Source of the DNA: CG2-30-46-19 sp034414555
GTDB lineage: Bacteria; Chloroflexota; Dehalococcoidia; GIF9; AB-539-J10
NCBI GenBank assembly: GCA_034414555.1
Contig: DAOUMA010000009.1
Coordinates: 1-64,000 of the forward strand
DNA length: 64,000 nt
Direction: 5' to 3'
Below, piece after piece: positions 33,761-42,108 of this stretch; the stretch's first letter is position 1, and the number at the start of each line of letters is the position of its first letter. A program made the translations under genes and the position numbers. The notes beneath the pieces are model-generated. The model worked only from the letters and a program-made list of their open reading frames with translations, had not been told where the DNA came from and ran no database searches.

Positions 33761-34492
33761 ATGAATGCACAGGTGCTAAAGCCCTTTGAAGAGGTTGTAG
33801 GATACCTCGAAGGCAAAAAGAAAATAGTACTGATGGGGTGTGGAGGATACGCTACGGTCTTTCACACCGGCGGTATAAAAGAAGTAAATGAGATGGCAGA
33901 AAAACTCACAAAACAGGGAAAGGAGGTCACAGTCGAAATTGGATTGCCTTTCGGAGTATTTGCTTGCTATATTCCCATGTCTTCCATGATGTTGAAGGAA
34001 CACAAGAAGGAGATAGAGGAATGTGATGCCATATTGATGCAGAGTTGTGGTGATGGGGCGCAGGCGGTGCGAGGGTATTTGGAGGAAGAAATGGGTATTG
34101 TGAAACCTATATATCCATCAAACAATGCTCTTGGATTTTCCAGCGGAGGCCCCACTACCTTCAAGGAGGAATGTCAGGCATGTGGAGAATGCGAACTTGG
34201 AAAAACTTTTGGCATTTGTCCCTTTGTGCAATGCCCCAAGGGATTGCTTAACGGCCCATGTGGTGGAACGACTGTAGAGGGTAGGTGCGAAGTAGACCCT
34301 ACACGGGACTGTGCCTGGGCTATGATTTATAGAAGAGCAGAAGAACTTGATGAGGTTGATAAGCTTTTGGAAATAGTGGAGCCGCAACACTGGAGTAAGG
34401 CAGTGAGGCCACGCAGCCTGGAGATTGAGCCTATTGACCTGATGGAGGAACTGAAGGGGACGAAGAAGGTGATAGAGCATCTGGGCGTGTGA
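33761..34492 (+). CDS. metV: MetV-like methylene-THF reductase subunit, copy 2
   Basis: Second MetV paralogue, 243 residues, immediately before metF copy 1, the canonical metV-metF order of acetogens. It has VLMGCGGYATVFHTGGIKEV at the N-terminus and CQACGECELGKTFGICPFVQCPKGLLNGPCGG with GRCEVDPTRDCAW near 140-190. The first motif reads MGCGGYAT rather than the GCxxC type of the others, so the N-terminal cysteine pair is lost. AAGGAGG stands upstream of the ATG. Being next to metF, this is the best candidate for the classical MetVF complex. Confidence 0.87.
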   Translation: MNAQVLKPFEEVVGYLEGKKKIVLMGCGGYATVFHTGGIKEVNEMAEKLTKQGKEVTVEIGLPFGVFACYIPMSSMMLKEHKKEIEECDAILMQSCGDGAQAVRGYLEEEMGIVKPIYPSNNALGFSSGGPTTFKEECQACGECELGKTFGICPFVQCPKGLLNGPCGGTTVEGRCEVDPTRDCAWAMIYRRAEELDEVDKLLEIVEPQHWSKAVRPRSLEIEPIDLMEELKGTKKVIEHLGV

Positions 34493-34522
34493 TTTGGAAA
34501 AGCAATATTACGTGCAGTAACG

Positions 34523-35392
34523 ATGAGCAATCTTCGCGAAGCATTACAGTCAGGTAAATTTGTGGTCACAGGCGAAGTTGGTCCACCCAAGGGCGTGGCG
34601 ATCCAGGAAATGCTAGAATCAGCTGAACTATACAAAGGGAGAGTTGGAGCAGTTAATGTCACCGACCAACAGAGCGCTGTGATGAGGTTGGGTTCATTGG
34701 CAGTTTGCCACCTTCTAAAGGACATGGAAATCGAGCCTATTTTTCAGATAACCTGTCGTGACCGCAATCGCATTGCCATCCAATCAGATTTGCTCAGTGC
34801 CTATGTCCTTGGAATTGAGAATGTCCTGTGTCTCACTGGTGACTATGTCATTCTAGGCGACCATCCTCAAGCCAAGCCAGTCTTTGACCTTGATTCAGTT
34901 TCTTTGCTCCAAGCCGCGGTTCAGTTGCAGCAAGGCAAAGACCTGGCAGGAAAAGAACTCGATGGCGTTCCTAAGTTTTTCCTGGGTGCTACAGTTACTC
35001 CAGGCGCTAATCCTTTGGAGCCACAGATTATCAAGATGGAGAAAAAGGTTAAGGCTGGCGCTCAGTTCTTCCAGACCCAGGGTGTCTACGAGCCCAGAAA
35101 ATTTGAGGAATTCATGGGAGCAGTAGAACATCTCAATGTGCCGGTGCTGGCGGGAATCATTCTCCTGAAGTCAGCTGGTATGGCTCGCTTTATGAACAAG
35201 AATGTTGCCGGGGTGCACGTGCCTGATAACCTCATTGAGGAAATGGAGAAGACGGAAAACAGGGTGGATAAGAGTATTGAAATCGCTGCTCGACTAATCA
35301 GCGAGCTTAAGGGGCTCTGCCAGGGGATACATATCATGCCTATCGGCTGGGAGAATAGAGTCCCAGCAGTGTTAGATGCCGCTGGGCTATAG
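34523..35392 (+). CDS. metF: methylene-tetrahydrofolate reductase, catalytic subunit, copy 1
   Basis: FAD-dependent (TIM barrel) enzyme reducing methylene-THF to methyl-THF, the last methyl-branch step before AcsE. Family features: VVTGEVGPPKG near residue 15 with the catalytic glutamate, NVTDQQSAVMRLGS near 50, RDRNRIAIQSDLL near 80, NVLCLTGDY near 97, and KKVKAGAQFFQTQGVYEP near 173. 289 residues. It sits 30 bp after metV copy 2. Its end overlaps the next reading frame. It probably receives electrons through MetV and further carriers rather than directly from NAD(P)H, as in MetVF acetogens (inference). Confidence 0.9.
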   Translation: MSNLREALQSGKFVVTGEVGPPKGVAIQEMLESAELYKGRVGAVNVTDQQSAVMRLGSLAVCHLLKDMEIEPIFQITCRDRNRIAIQSDLLSAYVLGIENVLCLTGDYVILGDHPQAKPVFDLDSVSLLQAAVQLQQGKDLAGKELDGVPKFFLGATVTPGANPLEPQIIKMEKKVKAGAQFFQTQGVYEPRKFEEFMGAVEHLNVPVLAGIILLKSAGMARFMNKNVAGVHVPDNLIEEMEKTENRVDKSIEIAARLISELKGLCQGIHIMPIGWENRVPAVLDAAGL

Positions 35393-36581
35393 GTGTTATA
35401 ATAACAAAGCAAGAGGACGAGCGATAAATTACGACACGGGTTTGCTAAATAAAGAAAACACAGTACAAATTCTGAGGGCCTCCAACATATTTGAAGGGCT
35501 AAGCGAGGAGGTGCTGTCTAAGATAGCTACTTTCTCCCATGAGGAAACCTACGAGCCAGGGAAAGTTATCTTCACTGAAGGTGATATTGCCAAAAAACTT
35601 TATATCATCAAGGAGGGGAAGGTAGCACTTGATGCTAACCTGTCAACTCGTCCTGGTTCGGTAAAGCGGGGCACCATCGAGGTTGTCCTTCCCGGAGAGG
35701 CATTTGGGTGGTCGGCTATTTTCAGGTCTCACTTGACTATGAGTGCTCGGGCTCTCCCGAGGACCAAGACAATCGCCGTTGATGGAGAGGCATTGCAATC
35801 TTTGCTCGCTCAAGACACTGCGACTTCCTCGGTGGTAATGGGGAGGGTGGTAAATATCGTTTACTCTCGACTCACTCACACCAGAACTACTATGGCACAC
35901 TTTCTCTCGGTTGTCTCTCACGACCTGAAGGCACCTTTAGCTGCTGTGCAGAGCTACCTCCAGGTCATTCTTGGCGGCTTTGTTGGTGAGCTAAATGAAA
36001 AACAAAGGGAAATGCTTTCTCGAAGTTCTGTCAGAATCGCTGAATTTATTGAGATGATCGATAATATTCTGGATATCTCCCGCTTTGAAGTTGGTGAGAT
36101 AGAGATGGAAGACTTATCCTTGCCTGACGTGGTCAAAGACAGTGTCGAGATGCTGCGTCCTTTGGCCCAACAAAAGAAACTGAATGTCACTCTAGACTTA
36201 CCTCAGAAAGTACCAAAAGCTAAAGGTTCAACGACACGCCTCAAACAGGTAATCACTAATTTGGTAGGAAACGCCATTAAATTCACTGCATCCCCGGGGG
36301 AGATTTCTGTCAAGCTGAAAGAAGATGACAGCTTCCTCAGGGTAGAGGTAGCTGATACTGGGGTAGGTATCTCTAACGAGGACTTGCCCAGGATATTCGA
36401 TGATTTCTACCGTGGAGTAGCTGGCGATACCGAAGCTAAAGGGGCTGGACTGGGGCTTTCCATCAGCAAGAAGATTATTGAAGCTCATGGTGGGAGAATC
36501 TGGGCAGAAAGCCCCTGCCCCGAAACCGGGAAGGGAAGCAAATTTAGCTTCACCGTGCCAAAGTGCGACTACAAGAAGTAA
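35376..36581 (+). CDS. cytosolic histidine kinase with N-terminal cyclic-nucleotide-binding domain
   Basis: A sensor kinase without membrane segments. Residues ~30-150 form a Crp-like cNMP-binding domain (ILRASNIFEGLSEEVL, IIKEGKVALDAN, GEAFGWSAIFRSH). A HisKA domain follows with SVVSHDLKAPLAAV (phospho-accepting His in HDLKAP). HATPase_c has N box QVITNLVGNAIKFT, G1 DTGVGI and G2 GAGLGLSIS. The only ATG, at 35376, overlaps metF and lacks a ribosome-binding site; TTG 35442 would give an N-terminus closer to the CNBD protein at 27721, so the start is uncertain. It lies between two metF genes with two response regulators just downstream. The natural reading is a small-molecule or redox signal controlling C1 metabolism (inference). 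Confidence 0.88.
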   Translation: MPLGYRCYNNKARGRAINYDTGLLNKENTVQILRASNIFEGLSEEVLSKIATFSHEETYEPGKVIFTEGDIAKKLYIIKEGKVALDANLSTRPGSVKRGTIEVVLPGEAFGWSAIFRSHLTMSARALPRTKTIAVDGEALQSLLAQDTATSSVVMGRVVNIVYSRLTHTRTTMAHFLSVVSHDLKAPLAAVQSYLQVILGGFVGELNEKQREMLSRSSVRIAEFIEMIDNILDISRFEVGEIEMEDLSLPDVVKDSVEMLRPLAQQKKLNVTLDLPQKVPKAKGSTTRLKQVITNLVGNAIKFTASPGEISVKLKEDDSFLRVEVADTGVGISNEDLPRIFDDFYRGVAGDTEAKGAGLGLSISKKIIEAHGGRIWAESPCPETGKGSKFSFTVPKCDYKK

Positions 36582-36596
36582 AAAGAGGAGAAATGA

Positions 36597-37520
36597 ATGA
36601 CAATGAAAGCAGGGACTAATCTGGAGAAAGTTTTGGAAAGTGGTGCTTTTGCTGTTACTGCTGAGGCGGGTCCAGCCAAAGGAGCGGTGCCTAGCGTTAT
36701 TGAGAGGAAAGGCGAGATGCTCAAGTCTTGTTGTGATGCCGTGAATGTCACCGATAATCAATCGGCAGTAGTAAGAATGTCGAGCTGGAGCAGCTGTGTT
36801 CTCTTAAAGCGGTTCGGGCTTGACCCAGTAATGCAGATTGTTGTTCGGGATAGGAATCGGCTGGCTATCCAGAGTGATGTCTTAGGAGCTGTAGCTATGG
36901 GAATTCAGAACATCCTGTGCTTGTCAGGGGACCATCAAGCCATTGGCAATCATCCCGATGCTAAAGGAGTCTATGATATCGATTCCATCCAGCTGGTTCA
37001 AATGTTGAAGACCATGCGGGATGAAAAAAAATTTCAATGTGGCGAGGAGATATCAGGCGAAGTGCCTATCTTTATTGGTGCTGCGGCTAACCCTTTCGCT
37101 AGCCCGTTTGAGTACCGGGTCCTGCGATTGGCTAAGAAAGTAAAGGCTGGGGCTGATTTTATTCAAACTCAGGCCATTTTCGACGTAGCCAAGTTTGCCA
37201 GGTGGATGGAGATGGTGAAAGATCGCGGCCTGGATAAGCAGACTTATATTCTCGCCGGGGTTGTTCCTATCAAGTCAGTGGGAATGGCCCGTTATATGAA
37301 GGATTATGTCTCAGGAGTTTATGTTCCCGACGAAGTCGTCACCCGCCTTGAAGGTGCCAAGAATGTCAAAGAAGAAGGGATTAAAATATGTCTTGAGACA
37401 ATTGAGCAACTGAAAGAGATTCAAGGAGTTCATGGCATTCATATTATGGCTGTTGCTTGGGAGGAAATGGTGCCTTCCATTGTAGAACAAGCTAAACTTC
37501 TACCCAGACCTGTGGTATGA
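36597..37520 (+). CDS. metF: methylene-tetrahydrofolate reductase, catalytic subunit, copy 2
   Basis: Second MetF paralogue, 307 residues. It has the same marks as copy 1: AVTAEAGPAKGAVP near 20, NVTDNQSAVVRMSS near 57, RDRNRLAIQSDVLG near 90, NILCLSGDHQAIGNHPDA near 107 and KKVKAGADFIQTQAIFD near 183. The Glu position reads AEAGPAKG rather than GEVGPPKG, so the catalytic glutamate appears kept (AE). AGAGGAGAAATGA precedes the ATG. It is not directly beside a metV, unlike copy 1, and may pair with metV copy 1 or 3. Confidence 0.88.
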   Translation: MTMKAGTNLEKVLESGAFAVTAEAGPAKGAVPSVIERKGEMLKSCCDAVNVTDNQSAVVRMSSWSSCVLLKRFGLDPVMQIVVRDRNRLAIQSDVLGAVAMGIQNILCLSGDHQAIGNHPDAKGVYDIDSIQLVQMLKTMRDEKKFQCGEEISGEVPIFIGAAANPFASPFEYRVLRLAKKVKAGADFIQTQAIFDVAKFARWMEMVKDRGLDKQTYILAGVVPIKSVGMARYMKDYVSGVYVPDEVVTRLEGAKNVKEEGIKICLETIEQLKEIQGVHGIHIMAVAWEEMVPSIVEQAKLLPRPVV

Positions 37521-37544
37521 ATTCAAGGGAAAAAGGAGGCAATA

Positions 37545-37952
37545 ATGGCAGAGCGGAAGAGAAAAATCTTGATTGTCGATGATGACCCCGATATTTTAGC
37601 CGCCATCGGAGCTGTTCTCGAGACACGAAACTATGAAGTTGTTACTGCTCGAGATGGGGAAGAGGGTCTGGCTGAACTCAAGACGGAAAAGCCTGATTTA
37701 ATGATTCTAGACCTTTTAATGCCTCGGAAGGACGGCTTTGCTGTTTGCAAGGAATTGAAAGACCCTCGATGGTCGAAGTACAGCGACATGCCTATCCTGA
37801 TTCTTACTTCGGTAAGGGAGGAGGTCAGCCGCAGGCGGTATGAATTAGAAACTGGGTTGAGCCTCGACGTTGACGACTATGTAGAGAAGCCTATTGACCC
37901 TTTTCTGCTCGTTAAGCGAGTGGAAAATCTCTTAAAAAAGGAAAAATCATAG
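37545..37952 (+). CDS. single-domain response regulator (REC only), copy 1
   Basis: Receiver protein of 135 residues without output domain. The acidic pocket and phospho-acceptor are intact: ILIVDDDPDIL (Asp pair near 11-13), LMILDLLMPRKDG (phospho-Asp near 56), ILTSV (Thr) and VEKPI (Lys). A partial insertion LETGLSLDVDDYVEKP lengthens the alpha4-beta5 region and is shared with copy 2. AAGGAGG precedes the ATG. It is the likely phosphorylation target of the CNBD kinase and must act through protein contacts, not DNA binding. Confidence 0.9.
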   Translation: MAERKRKILIVDDDPDILAAIGAVLETRNYEVVTARDGEEGLAELKTEKPDLMILDLLMPRKDGFAVCKELKDPRWSKYSDMPILILTSVREEVSRRRYELETGLSLDVDDYVEKPIDPFLLVKRVENLLKKEKS

Positions 37953-38031
37953 TGCCAGGGCTTACCCTTGCAAAGACACGCAGGGGCCAAGTCTGGGGCT
38001 ATGGGTGAGATATAAGTAGCTGAGGTGAAAA

Positions 38032-38421
38032 ATGGAAAGGCGAGCTAAGATTCTTTTAATTGATGATGACCCCGATTTTGTTGAGGCCACCAAAGCAGTG
38101 TTGGAGAGCCGACCTTATGAGATAATCACTGCTCTCCGTGGCGAAGAGGGCTTGCAAAAAGCCCGCGCGGAAAAGCCTGACCTGGTTCTCCTGGATATCA
38201 TTATGCCTGGGGTAGATGGTTTTCAAGTTTGTCAGCAATTAAAAAAAGACCCTCAATTAAGCAAAATCCCCGTGATCATGATTACTTCATTCTCAGAGAA
38301 GTATATGGAAAGTTCGATAGGATTAAGTCAGGGACTTAGTCTGGAAGCCGAAGATTTTGTTGACAAACCAGTGGCTCCAACGGAGCTTCTTATTCGAGTT
38401 GAGAAGTGGTTAAAGAAGTAA
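38032..38421 (+). CDS. single-domain response regulator (REC only), copy 2
   Basis: 129-residue receiver protein with ILLIDDDPDFVEA, LVLLDIIMPGVDG, MITSF and VDKPV, so the phosphorylation machinery is complete. The insertion LSQGLSLEAEDFVDKP is close to that in copy 1, indicating a recent tandem duplication. TGAGGTG precedes the ATG. Two parallel receivers beside one kinase could form a phosphate sink or serve two separate enzyme partners (inference). Confidence 0.9.
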   Translation: MERRAKILLIDDDPDFVEATKAVLESRPYEIITALRGEEGLQKARAEKPDLVLLDIIMPGVDGFQVCQQLKKDPQLSKIPVIMITSFSEKYMESSIGLSQGLSLEAEDFVDKPVAPTELLIRVEKWLKK

Positions 38422-38661
38422 TCATGCTTTGCCGAAGGCAAAAGGTAAGAACAATGAGTGATTTCCATGCATTTCGGGGCTTAGGCTCGCAAAATATTGT
38501 TCCTATCAAGTTTGATCTTTTCGAACGATGGAGATAAAGCGATACTCGGTAAATGATGAGAGAGAAAACGAAACAGTACAGTCCTGTTCGCCTGATGCTA
38601 GCTTCTTGTAGCATTCAGACACCACATATGTTGCTATTAATGTCCTGTGAGTGTGCAGAGT

Positions 38662-40788
38662 ATGAAGCAAAACCATGAGGAATCCTCTAAAAGCTATCCC
38701 CGAGTGATGTCCTCTGGCTCGACAATGCAAAGAGAAGCTCAACCTCCGTGCCAGGTTGCCTGTCCCATTCACCAAGATATTCGTGGATACATAGCCGCTA
38801 TTGCCCGGGGTGAGTTCAGCGAAGCTTCAAAACTGATAATGGGGACCAACCCTCTTCCCTCCGTCTGCGGAATGATTTGTGCTCACCCTTGCGAAACCAA
38901 ATGCAGGCGGGGGGAGGTTGATCACCCGCTGTCCATTATGGCGCTGAAGAGATTTGTCGTGGAGTATGCCGACCACAAAAGCCCCAAAATCCAGGGTGAG
39001 TCCAAACAAGGCCAGAAGATTGCCATAATTGGTTCCGGACCTAGTGGACTGACCGCGGCGCATGACTTGGCAAATATGGGGCACATGGTAACCATCTTCG
39101 AGCGCGAGAATGCTCCTGGGGGCGCCCTGAGAAGTGGTATTCCCAGATATCGCTTGCCCCGGGAAATGCTCCAGAGAGACCTCGAGGCAATCATCGCTCT
39201 CGGTGTCGAGATGAAGACCAACACCGAGCTTGGTAAGGACCTCACCATTGGTGGTCTCAAAAATCAGGGCTACCGGGCAGTATTGTTCAGCACTGGTCTT
39301 CCTCTAAGCCGGTGGTTGCGAATCCCGGGTACAGAGATGGATGGCGTCTTACTGGCCCTTCCCTTTTTGAGGGAGGTCAACCTCAGTGAGCAAAAAATTC
39401 AGGTGGGGAAAAGGGTAATCGTTATCGGTGGCGGCAATGTAGCCATCGATGTAGCCAGGTCTGCCCTCCGTTTGGGTGCTGAAGTGGTGCAGATGGGGTG
39501 TCTTGAAGCCAGGGATGAGATGCCGAGTTTTCCCTGGGAGATAGAGGCAGCTCTGGAGGAAGGGGTCAAGATTAATTACTCCAAAGGCCCGAAGAGTATC
39601 CTGGGGGAGAATGGTCAGGTAACTGGTCTGGAGTACAAGAGGTGCACTGCTGTCTTTGATGCTGAAGGCAGATTTGCCCCCACTTTTGACGAAAATGACG
39701 TCTCAACGATTAATGGAGATATGGTGATTATTGCCATTGGCCAGGCGGCTGATCTCTCATTCTTGAAAGATTCCGGAATAAGACTTAACGAGAGAGGGCA
39801 GCTGCTTCTTGACGCTGATACCCTGGCTACCAGCGAGGAAGGCATCTTCGCCAGCGGCGAGGTCGCTACCGGACCAGGCAGTGCGGTCGAGGCAATGGCG
39901 AGCGGTCGCAAAGCGGCACTGTCTATCGCTAGGTATCTTACCGGCAACCCCCTGGCTGTATCGCTGCCCGAGGAAAAAGAGCTTGGAGAGCTTTCGCCGC
40001 AAATCATCGATAAAATAAAGAGGTTGCTCAGGCAGCCGATGCCTGCTTTAGCGGTGTCCGAAAGGGTACAAAATTTCGTTCAGGTTGAATTGGGCTATGA
40101 CCGAGCATCGGCAATAAGGGAAGCTCGGAGATGCCTCAGTTGTGGCTTGGGAACCGAGTACATTGAGGAAGAGTGCGCAACTTGCCTGAATTGCGTGCGT
40201 ATCTGTCCCTATGGAGTGCCTGTCATAACCGCTGGTGGAAGCGTCGACATTAGAGTTAACCAATGCCAGGCTTGCGGAATCTGTGTTAATGAATGTCCGG
40301 CGAAAGCGGTAACACTCAAGCAATTTCAGGATGAGGAAGTAATAGAAAGAATAACGACAGCAATAGCAAATGCATCCCGTAGCGGAGTCAGGCCTTTAAC
40401 GGTAGTGTTCTGGTGTAGCTTTTCTGCCTATGCCACAGGGGATTTCACCGAATTTGTGAGGACGAAGTGCCCGGCTAATACGGGAAATTTGACTATACCT
40501 TGTGTCGCTAGGATAGGCATCATACACTTATTAAAGGCGTTCGAACTCGGCGCCGACAAGGTTTTTATCGTTGGCTGTCCCGAGGAGTATTGCCCTTATA
40601 AGGAAAGCGACTTGTGGGCAAGGCGGAAGGTCGATAGGGCTAAGAAAATCCTTGATGATGTTGGGTTGGGAGGGGAACGTCTAGAGATGTTTAACCTGCC
40701 GAGCGTTGACATTGAACAGTTTGAAGAAGTTCTGGCTAAGATTACCCAGCCAGCGAAGCAAACGCAGCCTGACCCCTTGAACGGATAG
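38662..40788 (+). CDS. GltD-like FAD oxidoreductase fused to ferredoxin and MvhD domains
   Basis: A ~708-residue modular flavoprotein. Order: N-terminal Fer4_20 iron-sulfur domain (CQVACPIHQDI, CGMICAHPCETKCRRG), FAD-binding (IGSGPSGLTAAHDLANMGH near 118) and NAD(P)-type Rossmann fold (VIGGGNVAIDVARSALRLGA). Two [4Fe-4S] motifs follow (CATCLNCVRICP, CQACGICVNECP) and a C-terminal MvhD-type domain (IPCVARIG, VGCPEEYCPYK). MvhD normally links hydrogenase to heterodisulfide-reductase-like bifurcating flavoproteins. In its first motif the usual CxWC is CSFS (Cys585, Ser588). Set among hydrogenase and metV/metF genes, it probably hands H2 or NAD(P)H electrons to the reductase. The start is ATG 38662 or GTG 38647; neither has a clear site. 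Confidence 0.87.
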   Translation: MKQNHEESSKSYPRVMSSGSTMQREAQPPCQVACPIHQDIRGYIAAIARGEFSEASKLIMGTNPLPSVCGMICAHPCETKCRRGEVDHPLSIMALKRFVVEYADHKSPKIQGESKQGQKIAIIGSGPSGLTAAHDLANMGHMVTIFERENAPGGALRSGIPRYRLPREMLQRDLEAIIALGVEMKTNTELGKDLTIGGLKNQGYRAVLFSTGLPLSRWLRIPGTEMDGVLLALPFLREVNLSEQKIQVGKRVIVIGGGNVAIDVARSALRLGAEVVQMGCLEARDEMPSFPWEIEAALEEGVKINYSKGPKSILGENGQVTGLEYKRCTAVFDAEGRFAPTFDENDVSTINGDMVIIAIGQAADLSFLKDSGIRLNERGQLLLDADTLATSEEGIFASGEVATGPGSAVEAMASGRKAALSIARYLTGNPLAVSLPEEKELGELSPQIIDKIKRLLRQPMPALAVSERVQNFVQVELGYDRASAIREARRCLSCGLGTEYIEEECATCLNCVRICPYGVPVITAGGSVDIRVNQCQACGICVNECPAKAVTLKQFQDEEVIERITTAIANASRSGVRPLTVVFWCSFSAYATGDFTEFVRTKCPANTGNLTIPCVARIGIIHLLKAFELGADKVFIVGCPEEYCPYKESDLWARRKVDRAKKILDDVGLGGERLEMFNLPSVDIEQFEEVLAKITQPAKQTQPDPLNG

Positions 40789-40799
40789 GAGCGAGAACA

Positions 40800-41447
40800 A
40801 TGATTGTAGCGAAGCAAAAGCCCCTTTCAGAAATAAGGGAGATGATTGCCGACTATGGGAGTATTTTGCTCTTGGGTTGTGGTACTTGTACTACTGTCTG
40901 CTTTGCTGGTGGGGAGAGGGAGGTAGGAATTCTTGCATCTTCTCTACGCATAGCAGACAAGATATCTGGCAAGAACCGAGTGTTCAGGGAACACACAGTG
41001 AAAAGACAGTGTGAATGGGAATTTCTGGATGAGATCGAAGAGACGGTGAAACAGGTGGATGCGGTTCTTTCATTAGGTTGTGGTGTTGGAGTCCAGGCTA
41101 TTGCTGAGCGATTCCCTGAAACCCCTGTTCTACCTGGACTCAACACTCTATTTATGGGGATGCCTGTTCAGGAGGGCGTTTTTGCTGAATGGTGTGTTGG
41201 CTGTGGAGACTGCATGTTGGATCGGACTGGCGGAATCTGTCCCATCACAAGGTGCCCTAAAGGATTAGTTAATGGTCCCTGTGGTGGCTACCGTGATGGC
41301 AAATGCGAGGTCGACCCCATACGAGATTGCGCCTGGATTCAGATTTATGAGAGATTAAAGAAAACGGGGCGGTTGGATATGCTTTATACGCCGCAGCCAT
41401 TGAAAGATTATTCTCAAATGGGTCATCCCCGCAGCATTACATTATAA
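40800..41447 (+). CDS. metV: MetV-like methylene-THF reductase subunit, copy 3
   Basis: Third MetV paralogue, 215 residues. It has ILLLGCGTCTTVCFAGGEREV near the N-terminus, with more cysteines than the other copies. CVGCGDCMLDRTGGICPITRCPKGLVNGPCGGYRDGKCEV...CAW lies at about 138-180. AGGAGCGAGAAC precedes the ATG. It follows the GltD-MvhD gene by 11 bp, so it may be the adaptor between that flavoprotein and MetF (inference). In the N-terminal part the long HTVKRQCEWEFL segment is unlike copies 1 and 2. Confidence 0.86.
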   Translation: MIVAKQKPLSEIREMIADYGSILLLGCGTCTTVCFAGGEREVGILASSLRIADKISGKNRVFREHTVKRQCEWEFLDEIEETVKQVDAVLSLGCGVGVQAIAERFPETPVLPGLNTLFMGMPVQEGVFAEWCVGCGDCMLDRTGGICPITRCPKGLVNGPCGGYRDGKCEVDPIRDCAWIQIYERLKKTGRLDMLYTPQPLKDYSQMGHPRSITL

Positions 41448-42098
41448 GTGGAAAGTCGCCATTCATCATTGCCTAACATTCGAGAGCAAGCTCATGAACT
41501 CGCCTATAGGCTTGCTTGTGAACAACTGGCAAGTATGGACGTAGAAGAACTATGCCGTAAGACTGGTGCACAATCCATGGATTCCAGCAAGATAATCGTT
41601 GAGTATTTAAACCGGCGGTATCTTATTACCTTTCCTGATGGCGAAATTTCGTTATGCGATGATGACAAGGAAGTGCCGCTAAAGGACAAAATCCTGATAC
41701 TCCACTATCTAACTTCAGCAAAGGGCACTCCAGCCAGTAATAGACTAATCACATTCAAGCAACTGCCAGGATGTGCCAGCTATTTTCCAGTGTTTTCCCA
41801 ATTGACTGTAAAGCCCCTTTTGAACCATTTTGGCAATGGGCCTGAATTACTAATGGCCTCTGTCGCGAAACTGCGAGGCCGTAAAGCAGGTTATGGAGAT
41901 GTATCCGTGACCATCAATGCTTTCCCTAGAGTGCCTGTAACTATAGCTTTGTGGAGGGGTGATGATGAGTTTCCTCCTAGGGGCAGCATAATTTTCGATA
42001 GCAACATTTCTGATTATCTATCCGCTGAAGATATAAGGGATCTTTGTGCAACTATCGTCTGGAAGTTAATCAAAGACTTACCCTATTTCTCACAATAA
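41448..42098 (+). CDS. DUF3786 domain protein
   Basis: Matches DUF3786, a family of unknown function often found near corrinoid and C1 genes in anaerobes. Diagnostic stretches are NRRYLITFPDGEISL near 45, ILILHYLTSAKGTPASNRLITFKQLPG near 80-105, GYGDVSVTINAFPRVPVTIALWRGDDEFPPRGSIIFD near 145-180, and a C-terminal helix. The start is GTG directly after the metV stop (TAA then GTG), so it closes the operon by translational coupling. It meets the minus-strand cooC tail to tail. There is no membrane segment. Confidence 0.8.
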   Translation: MESRHSSLPNIREQAHELAYRLACEQLASMDVEELCRKTGAQSMDSSKIIVEYLNRRYLITFPDGEISLCDDDKEVPLKDKILILHYLTSAKGTPASNRLITFKQLPGCASYFPVFSQLTVKPLLNHFGNGPELLMASVAKLRGRKAGYGDVSVTINAFPRVPVTIALWRGDDEFPPRGSIIFDSNISDYLSAEDIRDLCATIVWKLIKDLPYFSQ

Positions 42099-42108
42099 GG
42101 GTGTCATT

